Assembly: GCA_021295155.1 (NCBI GenBank)
Contig: JAJTJC010000033.1
Coordinates: 86,652-150,651 of the forward strand
Length of the DNA: 64,000 nt
Reading direction: 5' to 3'
From: Flavobacteriaceae bacterium D16
Lineage (GTDB): Bacteria > Bacteroidota > Bacteroidia > Flavobacteriales > Flavobacteriaceae
The translations under genes were made by a program, and so were the position numbers. This document shows, piece after piece, positions 17,834 to 26,354 of the stretch. The notes under the pieces were generated by a model, which was not told the DNA's origin, ran no database searches, and was given only the letters and a program-made list of their open reading frames with translations. The first letter of the stretch is position 1. Every line of letters begins with the position of its first letter.

Positions 17834-19548
17834 TTTTTCAGGTCTTTTTTAGGTTTCATGTTCTTGGTTTTTACTTGGTGTGCAAATTTGCGTTTTAAAA
17901 AAAGGGAAGGATCATCATCTACTTTGCGCATCAGTACATTTTGTGAAAGGTCCTCGCTGCCAGCTGACAAATCTTCAGGTACTTCCTCCAATTCTTTGCC
18001 TGTTCGGATATCTGTTTCTACCGTTTCTTCCAGGCGCTCTACGGCCATATCTTCTTCCGTGGCCTCCTGCCCACCTCCGCCAAGGTCTTCAGGACTTGTG
18101 TTTTCAATATTTTGGGCTTGAGTTTCCGTTGGCACCTCTTCTGCTTCAAAAAAAACATCCTGGTTCTTTCCCAAATATGATGTAGTCCGTTCCAGATTCA
18201 CAGATGCAGCCTGCCATTCAGGATCAAGCAAGGCAGCATGTTCAAAGGCAATCTGTGCCATTGCCAGTTCCCCTGCTTTAAAGTAAGCCAATCCCAGATT
18301 ATACTGTCCCCGTGACGTAGAATCTCTAGCTAGGGCCTCGATAGCTTTTGAGTAATCTCCAGCCTGGTAGTAGGCCGTACCTTTTCTCAATGGGTCGGTA
18401 AATAACATAGCTGCTTCTTCAAATTTACCCTGATCATACTTTTGCTGAGCACGGTATTCTGTTGTTAGCCATAATTCGGAAAACTCACTGTTCGGTGAGC
18501 AGGAACCTAAAAAGAATACTAATCCCAGGGAGTAGAGTACCCAGCCTCTTCGAAACCAAAACAGCATAAAAAAGGCAAAGGGTATTATGAAAATCAGACC
18601 TTCATCTTTCCAATTTTCCTTTGTTTCCTCTTCCTTTTCCCGGAATTCCAGTTCTTTTCTCAGGGTAGTGGCCAGTAATTCCATATCGCTGTCATCCAGG
18701 GTCATCTTACAGATACTAATATTGTCTATTGCTCCTATCTTTTGTATCATTTGCTCATCTAAAGCTGAAATTACCGGCTTACCCTGTGCGTTCACCATAG
18801 GTCTTGAAGAGCGTGGCAATGGTACCTGTGCCCCTGCCGCAGTTCCCACTGGGAGTATCACCACCTTGGTTTTGCCATCCATCACAAAATCCTGCAGTTG
18901 GGTAAAAGTAAGTTCATCAAAAGTATCGGTAACGAGCAATAAAGTCCCGGGTGCTTTGGTCGCTGAACCAAGACTGTCTGCCAATTTTAGGGCTGCTTCC
19001 AGGTCTGTTCCGGGAAAGGGAAGCACACCGGTATTGATACTTTTAAGATAGCTTTCGATAATGGTGTAGTCTTTGGTGAGGGGTACCAGGGTATGGGCTG
19101 TCCCTGAAAAACCCAATAAAGCAATTCGTACTTTTGGATCTTTGTCCAGCAAATCAGCTATTTTAAACTTTGCACGTTCCAGCCTATTGGGCTGCAAGTC
19201 TTCGGCCATCATGCTTTGCGACAGATCCAAAGCGATTACCAGGGGGGTTTCTAAAATTTGATCGGGAAGGTCTATCTTTTCCCAGCTAGGCCCGCTTAAA
19301 CCCACAATAGCCAGTGTCAATACCAGAAATGTGAGTATTTGCATCCATCGTTTAAAAACCTCACTGCCCTTGCTGATCACATAGGGCCTTAGATGAGGGG
19401 CTATGTGTTTTTTCCACTTAACCTGGTCCCGGATACCTATTAAACCGAGGACTAATATCAGGATAAGAGGCAGCATCAACCACAAGAATTGCGGTCTGAG
19501 AAAGTGAAATTCCTCCCAGTTGATATTTGCCAAGCGTTCAATGACCAT
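17827..19548 (-). CDS. BatB-BatC fusion: VWA domain plus TPR protein
   Basis: A 573-aa membrane protein. Residues 1-85 hold two transmembrane helices, then a von Willebrand A domain with the MIDAS motif D-L-S-Q-S-M near 107-112 and a later D-T-F-D-E metal-site segment. Another hydrophobic segment (about 325-350) is followed by TPR repeats (about 365-465) and an acidic tail with a basic end. Separate BatB (VWA) and BatC (TPR) genes exist in some relatives, so this looks like a fusion. The gene overlaps batA by 11 bp and batD by 7 bp. Confidence 0.85.
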   Translation of the reverse strand: MVIERLANINWEEFHFLRPQFLWLMLPLILILVLGLIGIRDQVKWKKHIAPHLRPYVISKGSEVFKRWMQILTFLVLTLAIVGLSGPSWEKIDLPDQILETPLVIALDLSQSMMAEDLQPNRLERAKFKIADLLDKDPKVRIALLGFSGTAHTLVPLTKDYTIIESYLKSINTGVLPFPGTDLEAALKLADSLGSATKAPGTLLLVTDTFDELTFTQLQDFVMDGKTKVVILPVGTAAGAQVPLPRSSRPMVNAQGKPVISALDEQMIQKIGAIDNISICKMTLDDSDMELLATTLRKELEFREKEEETKENWKDEGLIFIIPFAFFMLFWFRRGWVLYSLGLVFFLGSCSPNSEFSELWLTTEYRAQQKYDQGKFEEAAMLFTDPLRKGTAYYQAGDYSKAIEALARDSTSRGQYNLGLAYFKAGELAMAQIAFEHAALLDPEWQAASVNLERTTSYLGKNQDVFFEAEEVPTETQAQNIENTSPEDLGGGGQEATEEDMAVERLEETVETDIRTGKELEEVPEDLSAGSEDLSQNVLMRKVDDDPSLFLKRKFAHQVKTKNMKPKKDLKKW

Positions 19549-20536
19549 TCTTAAAAAGCATTTTTATTATTGCCATTGTACTGCCGATGAAGAGTTGCAC
19601 AATGGCCAGCAATACGGCAAGGCCCAAGGGGTATTGATAAAGCAGTATCACGGGTTTATATTCTTCCTCTTCGTATTCAATGGGTTCTAGTGTATCTAAT
19701 TCGGCATAAATCTCACTCAAACGCTCGGTATCTATAGCCCTGAAATAGCTGGCACCGGTCATATTCGAAATCTCCTTCAGGGTTTTTTCGTCCAGGTCTG
19801 AACCCCGACTATTCGGGTCCCCGATTCCAATGGTATAAATCAGGATAGAATCTTTCACTGCAAGATCGGCGGCATCCAGGGGGAGGATGTTTGTCCCGGA
19901 ATCAACCCCATCTGTAAGCAGCAGCATTACCTTGGTTTTAATGGTATCTTGCTGAAACATGGTATTGCCCTTTACGATGGCCTTACCAATATTTGTCATC
20001 TGACCGGCCATGCCAACATCAGCCTCCTCCAGCAATTGTTCAACTGTCTCGAGGTCTGGGGTAAAGGGTGCCTGTATATAGGCGCTACTGCCAAAAAAAA
20101 TCAGACCCATGCGGTCTCCTTTTCTTTGCCTGATAAAGTCGTGCAACACGTGCTTTACAGCTTGCCAGCGGTTAGATTTTTGCCCCTCTATTTCCCAATC
20201 TTCTTCGGCCATACTAAAGGAAATATCTGCCAGGATCAGGAAATTACGAGATGTTTTAATCTTAAGTTCCGGATCTTCCACAAGCCTGGGGGAAGCAAGG
20301 GCTGCCAAGGTAAGAATCCAGATAAGCCACATACCCAACCAGCTAAAGAAATTCCTTCTTTTAACAAGGGCAGCAGTTCTTGGTTTTTCACCGGTATACT
20401 CCGCACTTTTTTGGAAGTTGGGGAGGTTTAGGGAGGCACTTTTCAAGCGCAGTGCAGGAAGCAGCCAAAAGAATAGTAATGGCAGTGGTAACAACCAAAA
20501 GATCCAGATATTTGCTATTTCAAAATTTTCAGGCAT
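19538..20536 (-). CDS. batA: BatA-like VWA membrane protein
   Basis: A 332-aa protein with N-terminal transmembrane helices, a VWA domain opening at D-I-S-F-S-M (MIDAS, near residue 93), T-D-G-V-D-S-G as the later metal-site strand, and a C-terminal transmembrane helix. VWA/MIDAS domains bind partner proteins through a divalent metal. It sits between the DUF4381 protein and the BatB-BatC fusion, overlapping both (8 and 11 bp). Together with MoxR it belongs to the Bat system, linked to aerotolerance and envelope stress in other Bacteroidota and spirochaetes. Confidence 0.88.
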   Translation of the reverse strand: MPENFEIANIWIFWLLPLPLLFFWLLPALRLKSASLNLPNFQKSAEYTGEKPRTAALVKRRNFFSWLGMWLIWILTLAALASPRLVEDPELKIKTSRNFLILADISFSMAEEDWEIEGQKSNRWQAVKHVLHDFIRQRKGDRMGLIFFGSSAYIQAPFTPDLETVEQLLEEADVGMAGQMTNIGKAIVKGNTMFQQDTIKTKVMLLLTDGVDSGTNILPLDAADLAVKDSILIYTIGIGDPNSRGSDLDEKTLKEISNMTGASYFRAIDTERLSEIYAELDTLEPIEYEEEEYKPVILLYQYPLGLAVLLAIVQLFIGSTMAIIKMLFKNGH

Positions 20537-21056
20537 GAGATCTTATCCATTTTTTAGCAATTTTCACCAAGGATGCTAGATCCGAATTACTCTCCATTAA
20601 TGGATGCATATTTCCTTTTTCGATCAACTCTTTATGATGGGTAAATGGCGTGTTTTTACCCGTAGTCTCAAGGAATTGCAACCATTCCTCTCCGTATAAA
20701 GGAGCTACTCTGGACCTTCCATATCCTGCTATAGCACACTGTTTGATCAAAATACGGATTTCATTGATTACAGAGGCCGGATCAGCCTGTGTGCCAGGTT
20801 TTTCCAGGTGGGAGAGGGATTTGAGTGCCTCACGTCTATATGCGTTTTTGTGGAAATTTTTTACCACTCTGTAGAGTCCCAAAGAAAGAATGGTCAATAG
20901 AACTCCTCCGAGTACATACCAGGCTGGTGTTTCCGGGCTAAAGGCTACAGACTCGGGTTCAAAAATGGGCTCCATTTCCGGAACAGGAGGGAGGCTGTCC
21001 TGTACCAGGAGCATTAAATGAAGTCCGGATACAACGATATCCATTAAAAAATTCAT
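20529..21056 (-). CDS. DUF4381 domain membrane protein
   Basis: A 175-aa protein with one transmembrane helix (about residues 45-67) after a proline-rich lead, then a basic cytoplasmic helix bundle. The pattern R-R-E-A-L-K-S-L, I-R-I-L-I-K-Q and Y-G-E-E-W-L-Q-F-L-E is the DUF4381 signature found between DUF58 and VWA genes in Bat clusters. Its ATG overlaps the DUF58 stop by four bases and its stop overlaps batA by eight. It probably bridges the MoxR/DUF58 and BatA/B proteins at the membrane, but this is inference. Confidence 0.82.
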   Translation of the reverse strand: MNFLMDIVVSGLHLMLLVQDSLPPVPEMEPIFEPESVAFSPETPAWYVLGGVLLTILSLGLYRVVKNFHKNAYRREALKSLSHLEKPGTQADPASVINEIRILIKQCAIAGYGRSRVAPLYGEEWLQFLETTGKNTPFTHHKELIEKGNMHPLMESNSDLASLVKIAKKWIRSHA

Positions 21057-21988
21057 TTTCTTGGCCTTTTAAGGATATCCTTTAATTGATCTTCTATTTC
21101 GGAGGTTGTATTGATACGAAATATTGGGATACGATACTTTTTCATTTCCTCTTCAAAACGCACATAATCACTTTCGAAACCCTCTAAAAAATACTCTTTA
21201 ATCTTATTCCGGGTTCCTTCAATTAAAATCTGTTGTTTCCCATCACCGGCGATAAGTTTTGTATTTGGGATATTGCGTTCCATAGGATCGTATACTTTGG
21301 CCAGGATAACATCGTTATGCCTCGAAAGATAGGCCAAATGTTTCATCACCTTTGGGGAGTAGCGGTGAAAATCACTAATAATGATGATCAGAAAATCATG
21401 GGAAACGACATTGCGGATTTTTGCAAAAACCTCATTCAGGGCCACATCGAAGTCTACCGGGGAGGAGGACTCCAATTCTAAATTTCTTTTTACGATCTCC
21501 TTTAGGAAGCGGTAGATGTTTTTACGATCTCTTTTCGGCAACACAATATCTATCCCCTCGTCGGCAAATACCACTCCACCAACACGATCCCCTTCTTTTA
21601 ATATCCGGAAGGCGGCAAGGGCTGCAAGTTCTGCTGCCACTACCGATTTAGTCTTTTTTTGTGATCCAAAAAACATGGACTTAGATTGGTCCACAACGAT
21701 CAGGGCAGGTTTTTCCTTTTCCTCGCTAAATACCTTTGTATGGGTCTTTTGGGTCCTGGCAGTTACTTTCCAGTCTATATTCCTTATATCGTCTCCCGCC
21801 ACATAATTTCGAACCTCTTCAAAGTCGAGACCCCTTCCCCTTAATGAAGACGCATGTTTTCCCCCGAGTATGGTTTTAACTTTCTGCTTTCGCGCAAGAA
21901 AACTGAAACCATGGGCCATCCCTTCCAGGTTTAACAGGTCTTTTAAATTTACGAAAACCCCTGAAGTATTTTCCTTAGGATTCTTCAT
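21053..21988 (-). CDS. DUF58 domain protein of the Bat/MoxR cluster
   Basis: A 311-aa cytosolic protein with the DUF58 core: R-G-R-G-L-D-F-E-E-V-R-N-Y near residues 48-60, D-D-I-R-N-I-D-W-K-V-T-A-R-T, and a VWA-like D-Q-S-K-S-M strand near 101. DUF58 proteins nearly always follow a MoxR ATPase and are thought to be its partners or clients. Only 12 bp separate it from moxR, and its stop overlaps the DUF4381 start. No membrane segment is seen. Confidence 0.88.
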   Translation of the reverse strand: MKNPKENTSGVFVNLKDLLNLEGMAHGFSFLARKQKVKTILGGKHASSLRGRGLDFEEVRNYVAGDDIRNIDWKVTARTQKTHTKVFSEEKEKPALIVVDQSKSMFFGSQKKTKSVVAAELAALAAFRILKEGDRVGGVVFADEGIDIVLPKRDRKNIYRFLKEIVKRNLELESSSPVDFDVALNEVFAKIRNVVSHDFLIIIISDFHRYSPKVMKHLAYLSRHNDVILAKVYDPMERNIPNTKLIAGDGKQQILIEGTRNKIKEYFLEGFESDYVRFEEEMKKYRIPIFRINTTSEIEDQLKDILKRPRK

Positions 21989-22000
21989 GTAAGCGCTTAT

Positions 22001-22966
22001 TTATCCTACTACAGCAACCTGCTTCAGCAGTTCATCGATTACTTCGTCTGGCGTTATTCCCTCTGCATTTGCTTCATAACTCAGGATGAGTCTATGGCGT
22101 AAACAGTCGTGAACAACACTTCTGATGTTATCCGGAGAAACAAAATCCTTCCCGTACATCCAGGCATGCGTTCTGGCAGAGCGATCAATGGCGATACTGC
22201 CACGTGGACTCGCACCAAATTCAATCCATTTTTGAAGCTCTTCCCCGTATTTTTCAGGATAGCGAGTTGCTGATATGATATCTACGATGTATTTCTCCAT
22301 ATTTTCCGAGATACCAACTTTGGCAATTTCGTCCCTGGCGTCAAAAATTACTTTCGGGGAGAGTACCTTCTTTTTTTTCTCAGCTTTTTTATGTTGTTCT
22401 TCGCGATTCAGCCGCATTATGCTCAATTCGGAGTTGTCATCGGGATAATCGATCATCACATGCATCAGGAAACGGTCCATTTGCGCTTCAGGCAGGGGAT
22501 AGGTGCCTTCCTGTTCAACAGGGTTCTGGGTAGCCAAAACCATAAATAAAGGCTCCATTGAATAGGTTTTGCCAGCTACGGAAACCTGTCGTTCCTCCAT
22601 GGCCTCGAGTAGTGCCGATTGAACTTTAGCAGGAGATCGATTAATTTCATCAGCAAGCACCAGGTTGCTGAAAATGGGGCCTTTTTGGAACAAGAATTTT
22701 TCCTCGCTCTCTGGTTGGTAAATCTCAGTTCCTGTAACATCTGAAGGCAGCAGGTCCGGGGTAAATTGTATTCGGCTTAGTTGGCAATCCAGTTCTTTTG
22801 CCAGCGCTTTAATGGCCCTCGTTTTGGCCAGGCCTGGAAGGCCTTCCAGTAATAAATTCCCATTTGCCAATAGCACCAGGATGAGGCGTTCTATTAATTT
22901 TTCCTGTCCGATAATGGAATTGGACATCTCTTCTTTTAATTGCTGAATGGCGGTATTTGTTGTCAT
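22001..22966 (-). CDS. MoxR family AAA+ ATPase
   Basis: A 321-aa ATPase with Walker A G-L-P-G-L-A-K-T (near 45-52), Walker B L-A-D-E-I-N-R (near 105), sensor A-T-Q-N-P, and the G-T-Y-P-L-P-E-A-Q-M-D-R-F MoxR signature. MoxR ATPases act as chaperones that load metals or mature VWA-protein complexes. Start ATG 22966 was preferred over an in-frame TTG at 22990. It is the first gene of the bat operon, with a perfect -7 box about 30 bp upstream. Confidence 0.92.
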   Translation of the reverse strand: MTTNTAIQQLKEEMSNSIIGQEKLIERLILVLLANGNLLLEGLPGLAKTRAIKALAKELDCQLSRIQFTPDLLPSDVTGTEIYQPESEEKFLFQKGPIFSNLVLADEINRSPAKVQSALLEAMEERQVSVAGKTYSMEPLFMVLATQNPVEQEGTYPLPEAQMDRFLMHVMIDYPDDNSELSIMRLNREEQHKKAEKKKKVLSPKVIFDARDEIAKVGISENMEKYIVDIISATRYPEKYGEELQKWIEFGASPRGSIAIDRSARTHAWMYGKDFVSPDNIRSVVHDCLRHRLILSYEANAEGITPDEVIDELLKQVAVVG

Positions 22967-22995
22967 TGACCGATACTTGTTTAGAAACAAAAATA

Positions 22996-23003
22996 CAAAG
23001 ATA
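22996..23003 (-). promoter_or_regulatory. -7 promoter element of the moxR-bat operon
   Basis: Reads TATCTTTG on the minus strand, a perfect TAnnTTTG, 30 bp before the moxR ATG. No clear -33 TTG at the usual spacing. Confidence 0.55.
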
Positions 23004-23241
23004 ATTCATGTGTCTTTACGCCTTGTTGCTATTGATCAATTAAGTTCTTCCAGGGGTTTTCAATAAACCGCGAGATGCGAATACGCTGTTCTTGAGGTGC
23101 CAGCTAAGAGGAATTAGTTGGCCAATTTTGCCTCGATGCCCGAACATGTTTCCGGACTTGAATGGTTTTAAAACCTAAAATCTGATGTATTGAATTTAGG
23201 GCTCTTATGTTCTGAACCGCACTGCGGGGATAATTTTAGAC

Positions 23242-24123
23242 TTAGTTGTCAGGATTCTCTTCGGGTTCAAACTCATTAACCGGTGCGAGTTGAATATTCT
23301 TTTCCTTATTAGCGCTATAAATCCGTAATCGCAGTATAAAATCACTCGATTTATCATTGGTTTCGGTGATGTTGCGTGTGCGATTGAAAATAGTGAATAA
23401 TTCAAAGCGCCATCCATTTTCCAATTTATAGCCTATTCCAGGGGAGAGCCTTAGCAGGTCATTAAAGCGCTCTGCCCTTTTAAGGTTGAAGAATATCTCT
23501 GCAGATAATGGAAAATATAGACCTTCTGTAAAATTGAGATAGTGTTTTTTCCAACTAATTACGGCTGAAACCCTATGGCGAAGGCGAAAACCCGTCCTCA
23601 AACCTCCACCGTCAAATGATGTCTGAAACCGCTCTTCCAAACGGGAATAATTATATAATTTAAATCCCTTAATGGTAGGGATGTTAAACTTCAGTCCCTG
23701 CAAGAATCTTATCTCCAGATTGTCATTTGCGTCATAGTTCCGCGTGTAGATAACGCCTCCCCCTAATTGATATGAATTGATAAAAGCCCCTTCCGTCTGG
23801 AAGAGCTTGAATCCTTTCTTTGTTCGTATATTCAAGGTGGAAATCGTCAGGTACCGGTCGTAAACCTCAGGGCTGATCTTACGAAATCCCATCTGGGTAC
23901 TTAGAAACTTATTTTCACCGAGAGCTTTGTTGAAGTTATAATCTACCCAGCCCTGCTGGTTGACCTTAACATCCTGATCTACAATGCTATCCTGTGAACT
24001 TGCTTTTGAAGCGTAGAAAAGGGTTATTGCGGTAACAAATAAAAGCTTAAACGCGCTTTTTTTTATCGCGTGTGTTAACACAACAGGAATCAAAAGATCA
24101 GGAATGGTCTTTTGGGTTTTCAT
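23242..24123 (-). CDS. DUF2490 family outer-membrane protein
   Basis: A 293-aa protein with a long basic lead and a hydrophobic signal (about 25-43) ending S-S-Q-D. The body shows the DUF2490 pattern of barrel strands: W-V-D-Y-N-F-N-K near 60, Y-D-R-Y-L-T-I-S, L-E-E-R-F near 160 and R-L-R-H-R-V-S. It ends in an acidic tail E-F-E-P-E-E-N-P-D-N. Members are putative outer-membrane barrels of unknown role. The 60-residue lead may mean the true start is an internal codon nearer the hydrophobic core. Confidence 0.7.
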   Translation of the reverse strand: MKTQKTIPDLLIPVVLTHAIKKSAFKLLFVTAITLFYASKASSQDSIVDQDVKVNQQGWVDYNFNKALGENKFLSTQMGFRKISPEVYDRYLTISTLNIRTKKGFKLFQTEGAFINSYQLGGGVIYTRNYDANDNLEIRFLQGLKFNIPTIKGFKLYNYSRLEERFQTSFDGGGLRTGFRLRHRVSAVISWKKHYLNFTEGLYFPLSAEIFFNLKRAERFNDLLRLSPGIGYKLENGWRFELFTIFNRTRNITETNDKSSDFILRLRIYSANKEKNIQLAPVNEFEPEENPDN

Positions 24124-24199
24124 ATATGATTTCTGTACGGTATCGTCCGCAGATTCAGCAGAGCTGTTTAGGCTGATCGTCTCAAAGAGTTAGGCTTTG

Positions 24200-24703
24200 T
24201 TATTTTACTGTATAACCTTTACCTTCCATGCAGGCGCTGAACGCCTTTTTGAAGTTATCCATAAGGGCCTTCTCTGTAGCCGCCGCTGCCTGATTATTTT
24301 GTTGTTGCCGTCGTGCATCGCCCGCTACTTTGGCACGTCGCCCACGCAGACCGCCCATAACGGCACCTATGGCAGCACCTTTGCCCGTATCTCCAGCAAT
24401 GGCACCTATGGCAGCGCCCGCAGCGGCACCCCCAGCTGCGCCCACCACTGCAGTACCATCGGCAGACCGGTCTACCTGTTCTGCTTGCACTTTGGGTGGA
24501 TTAATGGGATCTACTCCCGATTCTTCCTTAGCCCATTTGTAGCAGGCGAATTCATCTGCATCCTGTTTGTCCTTATCCTGGTCATTTGATGGGAACACAT
24601 ACAGGCCTAAACTTTTGGCGATTGAAGTATCTGATTGTGCGTGGCTTACCGTTATGGATGAAAGAAAGCAAAAACACATTAAGGGCAAAACTATATTTTT
24701 CAT
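24200..24703 (-). CDS. Glycine-zipper exported protein
   Basis: A 167-aa protein with signal peptide ending S-H-A-Q near residue 23 (ATG 24703; an upstream in-frame codon at 24724 overlaps the previous gene). A Cys near residue 53, then an A/G-rich zipper (about 85-125: G-A-A-G-G-A-A-A-G-A and repeated G-x-x-x-G), then Gln/Asn-rich and helical ends with a second Cys. Glycine-zipper domains insert in membranes or oligomerise. The stop-proximal gene order is NTF2-like lipoprotein then this gene, 10 bp apart, so they are likely co-transcribed. Confidence 0.75.
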   Translation of the reverse strand: MKNIVLPLMCFCFLSSITVSHAQSDTSIAKSLGLYVFPSNDQDKDKQDADEFACYKWAKEESGVDPINPPKVQAEQVDRSADGTAVVGAAGGAAAGAAIGAIAGDTGKGAAIGAVMGGLRGRRAKVAGDARRQQQNNQAAAATEKALMDNFKKAFSACMEGKGYTVK

Positions 24704-24713
24704 AGGATATCTT

Positions 24714-25208
24714 TTAAAGATCATTGGGATTTATAAATATATAACCTAGTTGTTCCAGGGCATCGGCTTCATTGTAAAAGGTATAGCTTTTTACAATCTT
24801 ACCATTGGCAATCTTGTAGACCGTATTGGCCCATAAGGTCACTTTACCTTTATTGTCCTTGTACGTAATTTCCATTTCGGCCCAATTAGAAACCCAATCA
24901 CCTTTATTTTCTCCCTCATCTACCTTCGCAGGTAAGATCTGAGAGCGCTTGTACTCGATTTTTTGATAGAGATCCTGTACATTTTTGTTCCAGTTCTTTA
25001 TGGCTCCGGTTTTATTTATAGTATCGCCATAAGAGGGTCCAATCCCTATATAGTCTTCGGCCAGATAGGTATCCATGGCGTCGAAATCCATGTTTTCAAC
25101 TGCGGTAACGTAGTTGTCAATAAGTTCAAGGTTCGCCTGGGTTACCTTATTGCCAGGATTACAGGCAATTAAGGAAATGAAGATGCCTAGTATCAGTATA
25201 TTTTTCAT
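24714..25208 (-). CDS. NTF2/SnoaL-like lipoprotein
   Basis: A 164-aa lipoprotein with lipobox LIAC near residue 16. The mature part has the cone-shaped NTF2-like fold pattern: helix D-N-Y-V-T-A-V-E-N-M-D-F, then A-E-D-Y-I-G-I-G-P, W-N-K-N-V-Q-D-L, and a closing sheet with L-W-A-N-T-V-Y-K-I-A-N-G-K-I-V. Such domains bind small ligands or are simple enzymes; no catalytic pair is obvious. It starts the transcript that continues into the glycine-zipper gene and has a good promoter. Confidence 0.78.
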   Translation of the reverse strand: MKNILILGIFISLIACNPGNKVTQANLELIDNYVTAVENMDFDAMDTYLAEDYIGIGPSYGDTINKTGAIKNWNKNVQDLYQKIEYKRSQILPAKVDEGENKGDWVSNWAEMEITYKDNKGKVTLWANTVYKIANGKIVKSYTFYNEADALEQLGYIFINPNDL

Positions 25209-25224
25209 AAGAATAAACTATTGT

Positions 25225-25256
25225 TAAATATAAGGGAACTTTAAAAAAAGGTCAAA
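25225..25256 (-). promoter_or_regulatory. Promoter (-33 TTTG, -7 TATATTTA)
   Basis: On the minus strand TTTG at 25253-25256, a 20-bp spacer, then TATATTTA at 25225-25232. The gene start at 25208 lies about 17 bp downstream. The spacing is that of the Bacteroidota housekeeping sigma factor. Confidence 0.7.
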
Positions 25257-25267
25257 CGCGAGTTACT

Positions 25268-26302
25268 TTATTCCATTTCTAACTCAAACGGATAAACCAG
25301 TTTCCAGTCATCCTTCATGCTAGCCACAGTCCAACCATTTGAAGCGGCTTCTTCAAGGCCTTTGTCCAAGCGGCCCACAGAGGATTCTCTGTCATAGGCC
25401 CACTCCCTTTCTGCGTCCGTATGGTGTACATACAGTTGAAAGGAGGGGTAACTACTGGAATCTGTCCATTGCAGCATCTGTAAATCCCCGTCCGAATTTC
25501 CTGCTGCAAAAACCGGTTTTCTACCAATAAACTTATTAATTCCAATAGGTTTTCCCGCTTTATCGTCAATGAAATCGATAGCTGGTAACTTTTTAATTAC
25601 GGCTTGACCATCTGCTATTGTGAATTCAGTTTTTATACTGCTTCCTACAACCTGATCTTTTGGAATTCCATAAGTATTTTCAACCCACGGCCGCATAAAA
25701 TCGATACCTCCGCCTGAAACAATGAATGTTTTAAAGTCGTTTGCTCTCAAATAATCGAGTAGTTCCAACATGGGTTGATATACCAAATCGGTATAGGGCC
25801 TGTCGAATCGCGGGTGTTTTGCGGTCGCCAGCCAGTCTTTCACTATTTGTTCAAACTCATCTAGGGTATTACCCGCATGTGTAGCCATTACTATTTCCAA
25901 TATACCATGTTCACCATAAGAGCTTAGGGTCTTCATGTCATCTTCAAGAACCGCTTTAAAAGGCTGATTATCTTTCCATTCAGGATGCTCAGGGGCCAGG
26001 GCCTTTACACGGTCAATGGCAAAGAATAATTGAAAATAAGCCGGTTTTTCAGACCACAGGGTACCATCATTGTCAAAGGTGGCGATCCGGTCTTCGATGG
26101 GAATGAAATTAGGGCTACCCTCTTCCGCAGACTGTTTGACAAAGGTCAATATGGCGGCTTTTGTTTTCCCCTCTTCCCAGGAAGGTAAGGGATCTGCCTG
26201 AGCCGTGTCATCACTGGTTTTAGCTTCTTTGGTATTCGTTTGGTTACAAGCCACAAATAGCAAGAAAGCCATTAGCCAAATCACTTTAGATCTCATTTTC
26301 AT
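25268..26302 (-). CDS. HAD-superfamily phosphatase-like lipoprotein
   Basis: A 344-aa exported protein with lipobox LFVAC near residue 16 (ATG 26302). HAD motif I reads F-D-N-D-G-T-L-W (nucleophile Asp in DNDGT, near residue 70), motif II S-G-G-G, and motif IV A-G-N-S-D-G-D. This indicates a periplasmic phosphohydrolase. It is not the Cof type of the HAD at 48314. A strong hairpin separates it from the sulfatase upstream, so it is probably expressed separately. Its substrate is unknown. Confidence 0.8.
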   Translation of the reverse strand: MKMRSKVIWLMAFLLFVACNQTNTKEAKTSDDTAQADPLPSWEEGKTKAAILTFVKQSAEEGSPNFIPIEDRIATFDNDGTLWSEKPAYFQLFFAIDRVKALAPEHPEWKDNQPFKAVLEDDMKTLSSYGEHGILEIVMATHAGNTLDEFEQIVKDWLATAKHPRFDRPYTDLVYQPMLELLDYLRANDFKTFIVSGGGIDFMRPWVENTYGIPKDQVVGSSIKTEFTIADGQAVIKKLPAIDFIDDKAGKPIGINKFIGRKPVFAAGNSDGDLQMLQWTDSSSYPSFQLYVHHTDAEREWAYDRESSVGRLDKGLEEAASNGWTVASMKDDWKLVYPFELEME

Positions 26303-26318
26303 AGTAATTAAAGAAAGA

Positions 26319-26341
26319 AGGCAGGCCATATTGGCCTGCCT
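26319..26341 (-). terminator. Intrinsic terminator after the sulfatase
   Basis: Perfect 10-bp GC-rich stem (AGGCAGGCCA with TGGCCTGCCT) around a 3-nt loop, followed on the minus strand by a U-rich TTCTTTCTTT tract. It lies about 14 bp after the sulfatase stop. Confidence 0.75.
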
Positions 26342-26354
26342 TGTTGCTTTTGGG

